Part shown: positions 1-7,410 of the stretch, piece after piece
Position numbering within the stretch: the stretch's first letter is position 1
Layout: the number at the start of each line of letters is the position of its first letter
Assembly (NCBI RefSeq): GCF_030622045.1
Contig: NZ_CP130886.1
Coordinates: forward strand, 6,022,001 to 6,086,000
Length of the DNA: 64,000 bases
Reading direction: 5' to 3'
From: Planctellipticum variicoloris
Lineage (GTDB): Bacteria; Planctomycetota; Planctomycetia; Planctomycetales; Planctomycetaceae
Program-made: the position numbers and the translations under genes
Notes under the pieces: model-generated
The model's database searches: none
The model's input: the letters and a program-made list of their open reading frames with translations, nothing else
What the model was told of the DNA's origin: nothing

Positions 1-2
1 GC

Positions 3-125
3 CACGACGACCGCGCCTTCGCCCTCGGCGTCGCCTGTCTCGAAGCCCTGCAACACAGTCCGACAGGAGACTGGCTCGTGATCACGCCCCCGACGTCAGA
101 CGGCGGCCTGCTGTGGCCGGGATAA
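3..125 (+). CDS. Terminase large subunit, C-terminal fragment
   Basis: An open frame enters from the left edge and ends at the TAA at 123-125, giving the last 40 residues of a protein. It begins HDDRAFALGVACLEAL, which resembles the final helix of phage large terminases, where a D-D-R/h-ALA pattern belongs to the RNase H-like nuclease domain. The next gene is a portal protein, which is the expected order for terminase-portal. Most of the protein lies outside the window, so the ATPase domain cannot be checked. The call rests on this short motif plus position. Confidence 0.6.
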   Translation, partial: HDDRAFALGVACLEALQHSPTGDWLVITPPTSDGGLLWPG

Positions 126-408
126 GAAACGGGGATCGGGGATCGGGGATCGGGGATCGGGGATCGGGGATCGCAGACGTAGGACACACTCCCATGTGCC
201 GCGTTGTGCATTCGCGGCCACATTTCGGCAGGCGGGAGCCTGCCCTACGGTCTTCGCCACTGACAACTGACAACTGACCCAATTATGAATTCCGCGCAAC
301 AAACTCCCTATAGATGACAAGGCACACTCAGCGCTTCTTCTCCTCCTCACCATCCACTCTCTCCTCTGCGATACCCGAATCCCGATACCCGATACCCGGA
401 TCCCCCCC
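126..408. repeat. Heptamer-repeat spacer between terminase and portal
   Basis: No gene is seen here. Six perfect tandem copies of GGGGATC occupy 131-172. A partly preserved copy of palindromic family A follows (about 173-256). Then comes a 7-nt-period ACTGACA block (259-279), a conserved AATTATGAATTCCGCG unit (276-340), and finally a 7-nt-period array of the ACCCGAT type (about 367-403). That last array is close to the reverse complement of the first, so the two ends of the spacer could pair. A C7 tract precedes the portal ATG. Confidence 0.8.
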
Positions 409-1782
409 ATGCTCACCTGGCTCCGCGACACCCTCGACACCGTCCGACTCCGCGCCCGTTACCGCCGGCTCGTCCAGGAGCAGCTCCTGGCCCTCGCCGA
501 AGACCAGCGTCCCCGGCCGGTCAGCGACGAAGCCGGCGGCTGGACCCTCGCTGGCTCCGGAAAAGCCGAACTCGACGCCCTCAACCGCGACGAGCTGCGG
601 ACCCGCGCCCGCCGCCTGATCCGCACCAACCCGTACGCCCGCAACCTGGTCCGGCTGCTGGAGGTCTACGTCGTCGGTCCCGGTCTCAAAGTCACACCCG
701 CTCCGATTCCCAGCGCCACCATCTCCCCCGATGTGCTGCAGGTTGCCGACCGACTGTGGCGTTCGTTCCTGCAGCTCAACCGCGCGCACTTCAGTTTCCG
801 CGAACATGCCCGGCGGGCCTGGCGGGACGGCGAATGCTTCCTGCGGCTCTTCCGCCAGGTCGAATGGCCGCCAACCGTGCGGTTCGTCGATCCCGAACTG
901 ATCGGCTCTCCAACCGGCGCCCCCGACGACGACGGCCTGGTCAGCGCCCCGGACGACGTCGAGACGGTGCTGGCCTACCGCCGGCTGGATCCGTCGTCCG
1001 GGGCCGAAGTCGAGCAGATTCCCGCCGCGGAGATGATCCACACCCGCCTCGGCGTCGATACCAACGAGCTGCGCGGCGTCACGCTCCTGGCCCCGGTCCT
1101 CGACGCGTTGTGCTGCTTTGAAAAATGGCTCGACACCGAACTGCAGGCCCGCAAGCTGCAAGCTTCAATTGTCCTCTGGCGCAAAGTCCAGGGCTCCCCC
1201 AGTCAGGCGGCCGCACTCGCCGACGCCGCGGCCGACAGCGACGGCGGCAGCCGCCGCGAACGCTATCGCCCCGGGACGATCCTGACGACCTCGCACGGCA
1301 CCGACCTGCAGTTTCTGCAGCCGCACACCAACTTCGGCGACGCCGTCCCCCTCGGCCGGCTCGTGCTCCTGTCGATCGCCGCCGGGGCGGGCGTGCCGGA
1401 GTTCATGCTCAGCAGCGACGCCTCCAACGCGAACTTCGCGTCGACGATGGTCGCCGAAGGCCCCGCGGTCAAACTCTTCGAAAGCGAGCAGCAGTTCTTC
1501 GCCGCGGAGTTCGACCGCCTCTGGCGCTGGGTGATGAGTGAAGCGATTGCCCAGGGATTTCTCCCAGCCGATTTCCTCGACCAGGTCGAACCGGGCTGGA
1601 CCTTCCCCCAACTCGTCAACCGCGACCGCTCAAAGGAACGCCTGGCAGACGTCCGCCTCGTCGAAGCCGGAGTCCTCAGCCGGTCGGAGGTCGCCCGCCG
1701 CGACAACGTCGACCCGCAGACGATGCAGGCGGAACTGCGAGAAGAAACAGGCTCTCCACAATCGGCGCTTGAGCAGATGTAG
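409..1782 (+). CDS. Phage portal protein, lambda family
   Basis: The 457-residue product has the usual size and look of lambda gpB-type portals (phage_portal_2 family). It has an N-terminal segment with many Arg residues, then LIRTNPYARNLVRLLEVYVVGPG near residues 65-90, where the family has its conserved N-P-x-A motif followed by VVG-G. A central Trp/Phe-rich domain and a C-terminal part with FMLSSDASNANFAS match the family. Portals form the dodecameric DNA gateway at one capsid vertex and bind terminase. The ATG at 409 directly follows seven C residues and no Shine-Dalgarno is visible. The terminase end lies just upstream and a protease and capsid lie downstream. Confidence 0.88.
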   Translation: MLTWLRDTLDTVRLRARYRRLVQEQLLALAEDQRPRPVSDEAGGWTLAGSGKAELDALNRDELRTRARRLIRTNPYARNLVRLLEVYVVGPGLKVTPAPIPSATISPDVLQVADRLWRSFLQLNRAHFSFREHARRAWRDGECFLRLFRQVEWPPTVRFVDPELIGSPTGAPDDDGLVSAPDDVETVLAYRRLDPSSGAEVEQIPAAEMIHTRLGVDTNELRGVTLLAPVLDALCCFEKWLDTELQARKLQASIVLWRKVQGSPSQAAALADAAADSDGGSRRERYRPGTILTTSHGTDLQFLQPHTNFGDAVPLGRLVLLSIAAGAGVPEFMLSSDASNANFASTMVAEGPAVKLFESEQQFFAAEFDRLWRWVMSEAIAQGFLPADFLDQVEPGWTFPQLVNRDRSKERLADVRLVEAGVLSRSEVARRDNVDPQTMQAELREETGSPQSALEQM

Positions 1783-2082
1783 GGGGGAGGAAGTGATGAG
1801 TGCAGACGTAGGGCAGGCTCCCGCCTGCCGGATTGTGCCTTCGCTACCACAGATCGGCAGGCAGGAGCCTGCCCTACGGTCTTTACTTCGTCTTCTCTTC
1901 ACCAATAGCCAATCACGAAGAACCAATCACCAACCCCGATTATGAATTCCGCGCAACAAACCCCCATAGGTTGAGAGGACACAATCGGCCGTCTCTTCTT
2001 CTCACTCGCCACGCACCACTGACCACTCATCACGCTTCTCTGCGATACCCGAATCCCGATCCCCGATACCCGGTTCTCCCCC
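1783..2082. repeat. Spacer with family A palindrome and heptamer repeats
   Basis: No gene is seen in this 300-bp junction. A complete family A element lies at 1802-1884, with arms of the type GTAGGGCAGGCTCCCGCCTG facing their reverse complement across about 35 nt. It is followed by CAATCAC-type 7-nt repeats (about 1908-1938), a second copy of the conserved GAATTCCGCGCAACAAAC unit (about 1931-2000), CACTGAC-type repeats and a GATACCCGAATCCC-type array ending at five C residues before the next ATG. Confidence 0.75.
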
Positions 2083-2457
2083 ATGCCCACACCCTCTCCC
2101 CGCCTCCTCTGGCTCGGCTTTGAGCGTCCACCGCATCCGGACGCCGTCTGTCACGCCGCGACGCCGGCCGATGTCGAGTTCGTCCTCGAATGGCTGGAGC
2201 AGCCGGAAGCGGCACGCCAGCGCATCGCTCAGCAGCTTCGGCGATACGTCGACGACCAGACGCATCTCAGCCTGTGGCAGCGCCCGAATGTCCCCTGCCG
2301 TCGCCCCGCCGGGCTGTATGTCCTGCTTCCCTGGAGGCTCGCCAAATGGCTGTCCTGCATCCTCCCAGCGACTCCCACGGCGATCGACCGGACCCGCAGA
2401 CGCCTCGAAGCCTGGCTCCAGCACAACACCGGGAATGTGGTGAATCCCATCTCGTAG
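2083..2457 (+). CDS. Hypothetical protein in head module
   Basis: A 124-residue protein I do not recognise. It is predicted soluble, with a helical, Arg/Glu-rich middle (EFVLEWLEQPEAARQRIAQQ near residues 32-50) and a Trp-containing C-terminal half (LLPWRLAKWLSCIL, about 90-103). No signal peptide is apparent. It lies between the portal and the prohead protease, where some phages encode small head-completion or head-vertex proteins, but nothing in the sequence establishes that role. The ATG is preceded by C5 and no Shine-Dalgarno. Codon use matches the neighbours, which supports real coding. Confidence 0.6.
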   Translation: MPTPSPRLLWLGFERPPHPDAVCHAATPADVEFVLEWLEQPEAARQRIAQQLRRYVDDQTHLSLWQRPNVPCRRPAGLYVLLPWRLAKWLSCILPATPTAIDRTRRRLEAWLQHNTGNVVNPIS

Positions 2458-2654
2458 GTCTTCACCACTGACAACGGACAACGGACCAATGACCCAATTG
2501 TGAATTCCGCGCAACAAACTGCCTATAGATGACAGGACACAATCAGCGCTTCGTTTCCTCACTCGCCACCATCCACTAACCACTAGCCACGCTCTTCTCT
2601 GCGAAGCCCGATACCCGAATCCCGAAGCCCGTCTTCCCCCCCCCCGAGGTCCCC
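2458..2654. repeat. Heptamer spacer with third copy of conserved 60-70 bp unit
   Basis: No gene is seen here. The spacer contains CACTGACAACGGACAACGG-like 7-nt repeats, a third copy of the conserved GAATTCCGCGCAACAAAC...CTATAGATGACA unit (2491-2552), CCACTAACCACTAGCCAC repeats (about 2568-2590) and an array of the type GAAGCCCGATACCCGAATCCC (about 2600-2630). A C10 run then precedes GAGGTCCCC and the protease ATG. Confidence 0.75.
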
Positions 2655-3506
2655 ATGTCCGACACCACTCCCCTCCCCCTCGAACCCCTCGTCGAACAGG
2701 TCGCCGAATGGCGTTCGCCCGATCTCGCCGTCGATCGCCATTCCCGCCTGGTGCAGAACGTCACCCTCAGCGGCGACGTCTCCCGCAACGGCCATCGCTA
2801 CGCCAGCGAGGCCCTTCGCAACGCCGCCCCCCTCTACGAAAGGAAACCCGTCTTCCTCGACCATGCCGTCACCCCTTCCCGCCCCTACGAACGGAGCACT
2901 CGCGATCTGGTCGGCGTTGTCCGCAATCCCCGCTTCGAAGGCGATCGCATTCGCGGTGACATTCAGGTCCTCGACACCGAAGCCGGCCGCATCTTCCTCG
3001 GCCTCGCCGAGGCGGACGGACCGGCGGTCGGCATGAGCCACGTCGTCCTGGCCCAGCGCAACGCCGATCGCACGCTCGTCGAACGGATTCACGACGTCGT
3101 CAGCGTCGACGCCGTCGTCTTCCCGGCGACGACGCAAGGCTTCGGCGAACAGACCGACGGCGACGCAGCCGCCCGCTGGGACGCCAGACAGGCCGAGCTC
3201 GAAACCCGCTGCGAGCAGCTCCAGCAGCTCCTCGATCAGCGCGACCGGGCCGAAGCCGCCGACCGCCTGCTCCGCGCCGCCGGCCTCCCTCCCGAAGCCC
3301 TTTCCGAAGCCTTCTGCCGGCAGGTCCGCGACGCAAAAGATAACGAAGCCCGCCAGCACCTGATCCGCGAACGACGCGAACTGATCCAGCGCCTCACGCC
3401 CCGCAATCTCTCCACCGCCCGCCGCGGCGCCGCCGCAGACGACACCGCCCTCGTCCACGCGATCCGCGGCTTCCGCCCCTCAGTCCTGACGGGCTGGGAA
3501 GTGTGA
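2655..3506 (+). CDS. Prohead (capsid maturation) protease
   Basis: The 283-residue protein reads as a head maturation protease of the assemblin-fold, S78-like type. NGHRYASEALRNAAPLYERKPVFLDH (residues about 42-68) carries a candidate catalytic His within the FLDH motif. VGMSHV (about 122-127) carries the candidate nucleophilic Ser. VVSVDAVVFPATTQGF (about 147-162) resembles the conserved strand after the active site. From about residue 175 the chain is a charged coiled coil, which in many phages is a scaffold-like region fused to the protease. The position before decoration and capsid genes agrees. Start at ATG 2655 after CCCC; no Shine-Dalgarno. Confidence 0.75.
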   Translation: MSDTTPLPLEPLVEQVAEWRSPDLAVDRHSRLVQNVTLSGDVSRNGHRYASEALRNAAPLYERKPVFLDHAVTPSRPYERSTRDLVGVVRNPRFEGDRIRGDIQVLDTEAGRIFLGLAEADGPAVGMSHVVLAQRNADRTLVERIHDVVSVDAVVFPATTQGFGEQTDGDAAARWDARQAELETRCEQLQQLLDQRDRAEAADRLLRAAGLPPEALSEAFCRQVRDAKDNEARQHLIRERRELIQRLTPRNLSTARRGAAADDTALVHAIRGFRPSVLTGWEV

Positions 3507-3651
3507 TGAGCTGAGAGTCGAGAGTTGAGTGTTGAGAGGAAGACACGCTCATCGCTCGCTCTATCGGCTCGCAACCATCAAAGACTCCGCAATCCGGCTC
3601 TCAACTCTCATCCCTCAACTCTCAACTCTCAACTCTTGCAAGGCCCCCCCC
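3507..3651. repeat. Paired TTGAGAG / CTCTCAA heptamer arrays
   Basis: No gene is seen here. Directly after the protease stop comes a TTGAGAG-type 7-nt array (about 3510-3540). The spacer ends with its reverse complement, CAACTCT-type repeats (about 3598-3637), then C8 and the ATG. The two arrays could form a long imperfect hairpin. The TGA in each 7-nt unit falls in all three frames across three units. Confidence 0.8.
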
Positions 3652-4134
3652 ATGTCCAACCGCCTCCGTTTCCGCTCCGGCCAGGTCGAACTCCACAAGG
3701 TCCGCGTCGACAGCGACACCGAACTCGAAGCCGGCGACCTCGTCTGGCTCGATACCGACGACGTCAAACCGGCCAGTGCCTTCGCCTGGACCACCGACCT
3801 GGCCACCACCCAGGCCAACTTCGCCAACGTCTTCGCCGGCGTGGTTCATCAGCCGTCCGCGGTGGGCGAAGTCGATCCCGTCTCGATCGACCTCAGCCCG
3901 CTGGCGGTCTACGAGTTCGACGTCGTCGCCAGCACGTTCGAACTCGGCGGTCTCCTCGGCGTCGACGGCGCTCCGAGCGCTCTGGTCGACCAGCGGCTGG
4001 CCAAGGTCACCGCCGCCAGTCGGGCCATCGCCCGCGCCGCGGAATACAAGGCCGCCTCTTCGTCGCTGCTACGCGTCCAGTTCGCCTCGGCCCTGCACAC
4101 GGGCTCGAGCAACGTCAACGCGGCGATCGGGTGA
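3652..4134 (+). CDS. Putative capsid decoration (cement) protein
   Basis: A 160-residue, mostly beta protein: MSNRLRFRSGQVELHKVRVDSDTELEAGDLVWLD opens with a pattern typical of DUF2190/gpD-like capsid cement proteins, where an 'E-G-D-L-V-W' turn is common. The central part (ANFANVFAGVVHQPSAVG, about 44-61) also resembles such proteins. It sits immediately before the major capsid gene, the usual place for decoration proteins. The ATG at 3652, preceded by C8, is preferred over an upstream in-frame start inside the heptamer repeat. No Shine-Dalgarno. I infer the function from length, fold-like pattern and position. Confidence 0.6.
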   Translation: MSNRLRFRSGQVELHKVRVDSDTELEAGDLVWLDTDDVKPASAFAWTTDLATTQANFANVFAGVVHQPSAVGEVDPVSIDLSPLAVYEFDVVASTFELGGLLGVDGAPSALVDQRLAKVTAASRAIARAAEYKAASSSLLRVQFASALHTGSSNVNAAIG

Positions 4135-4153
4135 CGGCGTCGTTGAGCGCCAG

Positions 4154-4288
4154 CCTCGTTCCCAGGCTCCGCCTGGGAACGCCCTCTTCCGAGGCTCTGC
4201 CTCGTCCGCCGACCGACAAATCGAAGTCACCAGGAGGACGCGGAGCGTCCGAAGACGGCATTCCCAGGCAGAGCCTGGGAACGAGAAT
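4154..4288. repeat. Palindromic element family C, copy 1
   Basis: A 135-bp element with terminal inverted arms CCTCGTTCCCAGGC ... GCCTGGGAACGAG. Inside are smaller palindromes: TTCCCAGGCTCCGCCTGGGAA and CTCTTCCGAGGCTCTGCCTCG. It also contains GGAGGACGCGGAGCGTCCGAAGAC. A second, highly similar copy lies at 6481-6614. It fills the junction between the decoration and capsid genes and is followed by ATCCACC-type 7-nt repeats up to 4330. Confidence 0.85.
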
Positions 4289-4344
4289 CCCAACCCCCTA
4301 TCCACCATCCACAACCCACTATCCACCCTCTTCAGGACCCTTCC

Positions 4345-5541
4345 ATGCGCGGCACCTCCCTCAAATCCCTCGTCGAATCTCTCGGCGCCGAGGGCTTCTA
4401 CGACAAAGTCTGCACGCTGCTCAACGAGAAGCAGCTCATCGTCGACGACTTCAGCTACTACGAACTCGCCGAAGCCTGCGGCGTCCTCCCCCAGCTCCGC
4501 CGGCTGCGGGAATGGTCTCCCGGCGGCGCTCCCGTCGCCTCGCTGCTGCGGGAATCGAACCCGGGCGTCGGCACCGCGCTGTTTCAGGTCGTCACCGGCG
4601 AACTGATCGGCCGCAAGGTCATCGAAGGCTATGAAGACGCCTCGGGCTTCATTGGCGACAAACTGGTCACCGTCCTGCCGAGCCGCCTCCGCAACGCCCG
4701 GCTCGCCGGCTTCCGCGCTCTCTCCGGCCCTGCCGAGGTCGCCGAGGGCCATCCGTACGAGGAGTCGACGTTCGAGGATAAGTTCGTCACCACCGCGGAG
4801 AGCAAACAGGGCCGGGTCCTGTCGATCAATGAAGAACTGATCGCCTTCGATCAGACCGGCGAGATCAACCGCCGGGCGATGGCCCTGGGCTTCTACCTCC
4901 GCCAGGAACGCGAACGGACGATCGTCCGCGCCGTCACCGACGCCGATGCCGCCGGCGGCACGTTCGTCTATCGCCCGTCGGGTGGCGGAACGGTTCTCTA
5001 CAAGACCGACGGTTCGCACCGCAACTGGATCGGCGCCGGCAACACGACTTCCCCCGACTTCGCCGCCGCGGTGGTACTGGAGGACTGGACCCACATCGAC
5101 AAGGCTCTCAACTACCGGGCCACCGAGGTCAAGGATGACCGGATCGACGGCACGACCCGGCCGATCATGGCTCCCGCCCGCCAACTGCTCGTTCCGGAAC
5201 GCCTGCGCGGCCAGGCTCGCAGCATCATTCATTCGACGGAGATCACCGTCACCCGCACCGAACAGGAGACGCGGTTCGCCAATCCGATCCACGGCCAGCT
5301 CGAAGTCCTCAGCTCGCCGTTCATCGACGAACAGGGAGGCCAGGCCCTCAACGACTGGTACATCGGCGACTTCCGCCGACAGTTCGTCTGGACCGAGATC
5401 TGGCCGGTGCAGACGTTCCTGCAGCGGGCCGACAGCGAAGCCGCCTTCGACCGCGACGTCGTCCTCCGCGTGAAGGTCCGCTACTACGGCGGCGTCTCGG
5501 CCGTGGACACCGTCTTCGTCACGAAAGTGGATGGGGAGTGA
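4345..5541 (+). CDS. Major capsid protein
   Basis: A 398-residue protein placed where the major head protein is expected, right after protease and decoration genes. The sequence has the composition of HK97-fold capsids: a short N-terminal helix (SLKSLVESLGAEGFYDKVCTLLNEKQ), a loop region rich in Gly and Glu, then alternating strands (ESTFEDKFVTTAESKQGRVL, about residues 132-153) and a conserved-looking end (FVWTEIWPVQTFLQRADSEAAF, about 353-375) resembling the A-domain of Mu/lambda-type capsids. This protein would form the capsid shell. Start at ATG 4345 after a pyrimidine tract; no Shine-Dalgarno. Confidence 0.72.
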   Translation: MRGTSLKSLVESLGAEGFYDKVCTLLNEKQLIVDDFSYYELAEACGVLPQLRRLREWSPGGAPVASLLRESNPGVGTALFQVVTGELIGRKVIEGYEDASGFIGDKLVTVLPSRLRNARLAGFRALSGPAEVAEGHPYEESTFEDKFVTTAESKQGRVLSINEELIAFDQTGEINRRAMALGFYLRQERERTIVRAVTDADAAGGTFVYRPSGGGTVLYKTDGSHRNWIGAGNTTSPDFAAAVVLEDWTHIDKALNYRATEVKDDRIDGTTRPIMAPARQLLVPERLRGQARSIIHSTEITVTRTEQETRFANPIHGQLEVLSSPFIDEQGGQALNDWYIGDFRRQFVWTEIWPVQTFLQRADSEAAFDRDVVLRVKVRYYGGVSAVDTVFVTKVDGE

Positions 5542-5792
5542 GGGAATCGTTGATCGTTGATGGTTGAACGTTGATGGTCGGAGGGGAACTGGATCCGCGT
5601 CATTCCTTCCTTCTCTCAACGATCAACGATCGACCATCAACGCCCGACAGGGTGGCACGTCCCTGAGTCTTCGAAGGGCGTGTCTTGATCTCTGAGGTCC
5701 ACGCCCATCGCGGACTCTGGGCGTGCCACCCCAGTAGGGCCTTCTTCTTCTGACTATCAACCATCAACGATCGACCATCAACGGCCCCACCC
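5542..5792. repeat. GTTGATC heptamer pair enclosing family B palindrome
   Basis: No gene is seen here. After the capsid stop there is a GTTGATC/GTTGATG 7-nt array (about 5550-5580), then CAACGATC reverse-complement repeats (about 5617-5640). A family B palindrome occupies 5650-5731, with arms GGTGGCACGTCCC and GGGCGTGCCACC. A second CAACGATCGACCATCAACG array lies at about 5758-5781. The nested layout places a palindromic element inside a heptamer pair. Confidence 0.8.
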
Positions 5793-6323
5793 ATGAAACT
5801 CTCCGGCTCCCCCCTCGATCTCCGCTTCACCACCGTGGTCTCACTTCCCCGGCCGGGCGGCGGCGGCCCACTCCTCTCCCTCCGGCCGCTGCCGCTCGGT
5901 TTCCCGGAACGACTTGGCGCTCGTCAGATCGCACCGCCCCTCCCTCCTGTCCGGGTCGCGCGGGACAGCCAGGGCCGTCCGCTCCGCCAGGCGGATGGCT
6001 CGGCGGTCCTGCTTCCCGACGAACACGACGCCGACTACCGCCGCGAACGCGATCTCTACCAGCGCCGGCTCGCGGTGCTGTCAATCGTCGAAGCCCTCGG
6101 CAGCGACGACCGCATCGAGTTTGAAACCCGCGCCGACGCGTTCCCCGACGACTGGCGGCCCTACGCGGACAAACTCCACGACGAGCTCGTCCGCGCCGGT
6201 TTCACTGCCGGCGATCTCGTTTGGCTCTGCCGGCAGGTGATGCAGCTCAGCAATCTGCTCGACAGCCATCTGAAGGAGAGCGAAGCCCGTTTTTTCTCCG
6301 CGGGACCGCCGACGGCGGTCTGA
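5793..6323 (+). CDS. Tail assembly chaperone, upstream (G-like) product
   Basis: A 176-residue protein. The N-terminal 70 residues form a beta, Pro/Gly-rich domain. The remainder (DYRRERDLYQRRLAVLSIVEAL through GFTAGDLVWLCRQVMQLSNL, about residues 85-160) is helical and resembles tail assembly chaperones, which bind the tape measure protein during tail polymerisation. Near its 3' end the gene carries a canonical slippery heptamer (6290-6296), and the -1 frame continues to 6463. This matches the G/GT strategy of lambdoid tails. Its place between capsid and connector genes, rather than beside the tape measure, is unusual. Function is inferred. Confidence 0.55.
   Translation: MKLSGSPLDLRFTTVVSLPRPGGGGPLLSLRPLPLGFPERLGARQIAPPLPPVRVARDSQGRPLRQADGSAVLLPDEHDADYRRERDLYQRRLAVLSIVEALGSDDRIEFETRADAFPDDWRPYADKLHDELVRAGFTAGDLVWLCRQVMQLSNLLDSHLKESEARFFSAGPPTAV
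6290..6296 (+). promoter_or_regulatory. Candidate -1 programmed ribosomal frameshift site
   Basis: T TTT TTC lies in the zero frame as X XXY YYZ: codons TTT (6291-6293) and TTC (6294-6296) follow CGT. This is a textbook -1 slippery heptamer. After slippage reading resumes at 6296 in the frame that stays open to 6463. GC-rich sequence with CGCGGGACCGCCGACGG just downstream could form a stimulatory structure, but I did not fold it. Confidence 0.65.
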
Positions 6324-6463
6324 CCCCCCGCACGCTCGCCTGGTACATCCTTCGCACCTGCGAACGCCTCAGTCTCAAAGAAGGCGACTTCTACGCCGCC
6401 CCCTACGAAACCCAACTCCGCTGGCTGGCCTACGACCGGCTGCGGAGAAGCGAGGAAGGTTGA
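6296..6463 (+). CDS. Tail assembly chaperone, T-like frameshift extension
   Basis: These 55 codons follow the slippery site in the -1 frame and would extend the upstream product to about 223 residues (168 + 55). The peptide LRGTADGGLTPRTLAWYILR followed by CERLSLKEGDFYAAPYETQLRWLAYDRLRR looks like the T-domain of GT proteins: short, helical, with an acidic-aromatic 'EGDFY.AP' motif and a Trp-Leu-Ala-Arg end. An independent start would be needed if this were a separate gene. ATG codons exist at 6221 and 6239 in this frame, but they lie inside the upstream gene and give an unconvincing N-terminus. I therefore favour a frameshift fusion. Confidence 0.55.
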   Translation, partial: LRGTADGGLTPRTLAWYILRTCERLSLKEGDFYAAPYETQLRWLAYDRLRRSEEG

Positions 6464-6480
6464 TCGTCGAGAACTTGGGG

Positions 6481-6614
6481 CCTCGTTCCCAGGCTCCGCC
6501 TGGGAACGCCCTCTTCCGAGGCTCTGCCTCGTCCGCTACCCGAGAGGAGGAAACGACACGGAGGACGCGGAGCGTCCGAAGACAGCGTTCCCAGGCAGAG
6601 CCTGGGAACGAGAA
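6481..6614. repeat. Palindromic element family C, copy 2
   Basis: A 134-bp near-copy of the 4154-4288 element with the same arms (CCTCGTTCCCAGGC / GCCTGGGAACGAG) and inner palindromes. The middle differs: CTACCCGAGAGGAGGAAACG replaces the other copy's linker. It is followed by CATCAAC 7-nt repeats up to about 6632. The element begins 17 bp after the stop of the chaperone extension. Confidence 0.85.
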
Positions 6615-6641
6615 TGACCATCAACCATCAACGAGAATTCC

Positions 6642-6929
6642 ATGTCCGACCTTCCCGATCTCTCCACCATCGCCGGCAGCGAGCTGACCGAAACCCAGCT
6701 CCGCGGGATCCTCGCGCAGATCGACCTCGACGTCACCAATCTCCTCCGCGACGGCAAGCTCGCCGCCCTGAAATACAGCCTCCCCGGCGGCGCCGGCCTG
6801 GGCGCCGACCGGGCAGCCAACCTGCAGGCCCTCCTCGCCGCCCGCCAGGAATACCAGCGCCTGCTCGAATCCCTGCCAGGCTGGACGACATCACAGGCGG
6901 AAACGTGCTGCAGGAGCGTTGATCGTTGA
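6642..6929 (+). CDS. Small head-tail joining-like protein
   Basis: A 95-residue, mainly helical protein. LAALKYSLPGGAGLGADRAANLQALLAARQEYQRLLESLP (about residues 46-85) resembles gpW-type head-tail joining proteins, where a short beta hairpin containing a 'K-Y-S' strand is followed by a long helix. Position in the connector region fits. The last residues (CCRSVDR) and the stop codon are formed by the GTTGATC heptamer array that follows, so the repeat supplies the terminator codon. No Shine-Dalgarno precedes the ATG (GAGAATTCC). I infer the function. Confidence 0.5.
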   Translation: MSDLPDLSTIAGSELTETQLRGILAQIDLDVTNLLRDGKLAALKYSLPGGAGLGADRAANLQALLAARQEYQRLLESLPGWTTSQAETCCRSVDR

Positions 6930-7029
6930 ACGTTGATGGTCAGACACGACCGCCAATCATCACCGACCGTTCTACGTCTCTTCTTTCTGGCCATCGACCA
7001 TAAACCATCAACGATCAACGAGTATTCCC
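6930..7029. repeat. Inverted GTTGATC / GATCAAC heptamer pair
   Basis: No gene is seen here. The left array (about 6918-6940) is GTTGATCGTTGAACGTTGATG and the right array (about 6988-7020) is its approximate reverse complement, ending 10 nt before the next ATG. About 45 nt of unique sequence separates them, so a long stem-loop is possible across the whole junction. Confidence 0.8.
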
Positions 7030-7263
7030 ATGGACGACAAACTCGACCGCATCCTCGAATCCGTTCAACAAGTGACAATCCACGTCGAGAGCCTGCGGGT
7101 CTCGCTGCAGCGACTGATTGAAACGGTCGCCGACCACGAACAGCGCCTCCGCGGCCTCGAACGCTGGCAGAGCGCCCTGACCCCCGTCCTCGCCGTCGGC
7201 ACCTTCGTCCTGGGCTCGGTCTTCAACCTGATCCTCCAGCGCCTCGGCCCCGGCGGACCGTAG
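7030..7263 (+). CDS. Small coiled-coil membrane protein (holin-like?)
   Basis: A 77-residue protein with two clear parts. Residues 1-48 form an amphipathic coiled coil (DDKLDRILESVQQVTIHVES, then LRVSLQRLIETVADHEQRL). Residues about 54-71 form one transmembrane helix (LTPVLAVGTFVLGSVFNLIL). Small coiled-coil/TM proteins of this kind occur in phages as holin-like or spanin-like proteins and also as hypothetical host proteins. Its location among head-tail connector genes does not favour lysis. I cannot assign a function. Start context GAGTATTCCC; no Shine-Dalgarno. Confidence 0.5.
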   Translation: MDDKLDRILESVQQVTIHVESLRVSLQRLIETVADHEQRLRGLERWQSALTPVLAVGTFVLGSVFNLILQRLGPGGP

Positions 7264-7410
7264 CTCGTTGAGCGTTGAGGGTTGAGCGTTGAGAACGACC
7301 GACAGCAGCACTCGCCCCCGACACTTTATCTCCTCTGCGAAGCCCGATACCCGAATCCCGAAGCCCGAAGCCCGTCTTCCCCATCCACTACCCACTAACC
7401 ACTTCCTCCC
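7264..7410. repeat. Heptamer spacer (CGTTGAG, ACCCGAA arrays)
   Basis: No gene is seen here. A CGTTGAG-type 7-nt array follows the stop (about 7264-7293). A GAAGCCCGATACCCGAATCCC-type array lies at about 7336-7376, followed by CCACTACCCACTAACCACT 7-nt repeats just before the next ATG. Here the two arrays are of different families rather than a reverse-complement pair. Confidence 0.75.

Noticed and set aside
131-172. Six GGGGATC repeats considered as a CRISPR or iteron array.
   Set aside because: Units are 7 bp, directly adjacent with no spacers, no cas or rep gene is near, and the same period with other units occurs at most junctions.
4069-5619. A 516-codon open frame on the minus strand opposite the capsid gene, and similar long antisense frames (2583-3458, 12301-13605, 40720-42864, 62282-63820).
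   Set aside because: They mirror real genes in GC-rich DNA, show no domain motifs, and their predicted proteins are dominated by repetitive charged or Ala/Gly/Arg sequence.
6221-6463. An independent 80-codon gene starting at 6221.
   Set aside because: Its first 25 residues overlap the upstream gene and look non-native; a slippery site in perfect frame explains the downstream part better.
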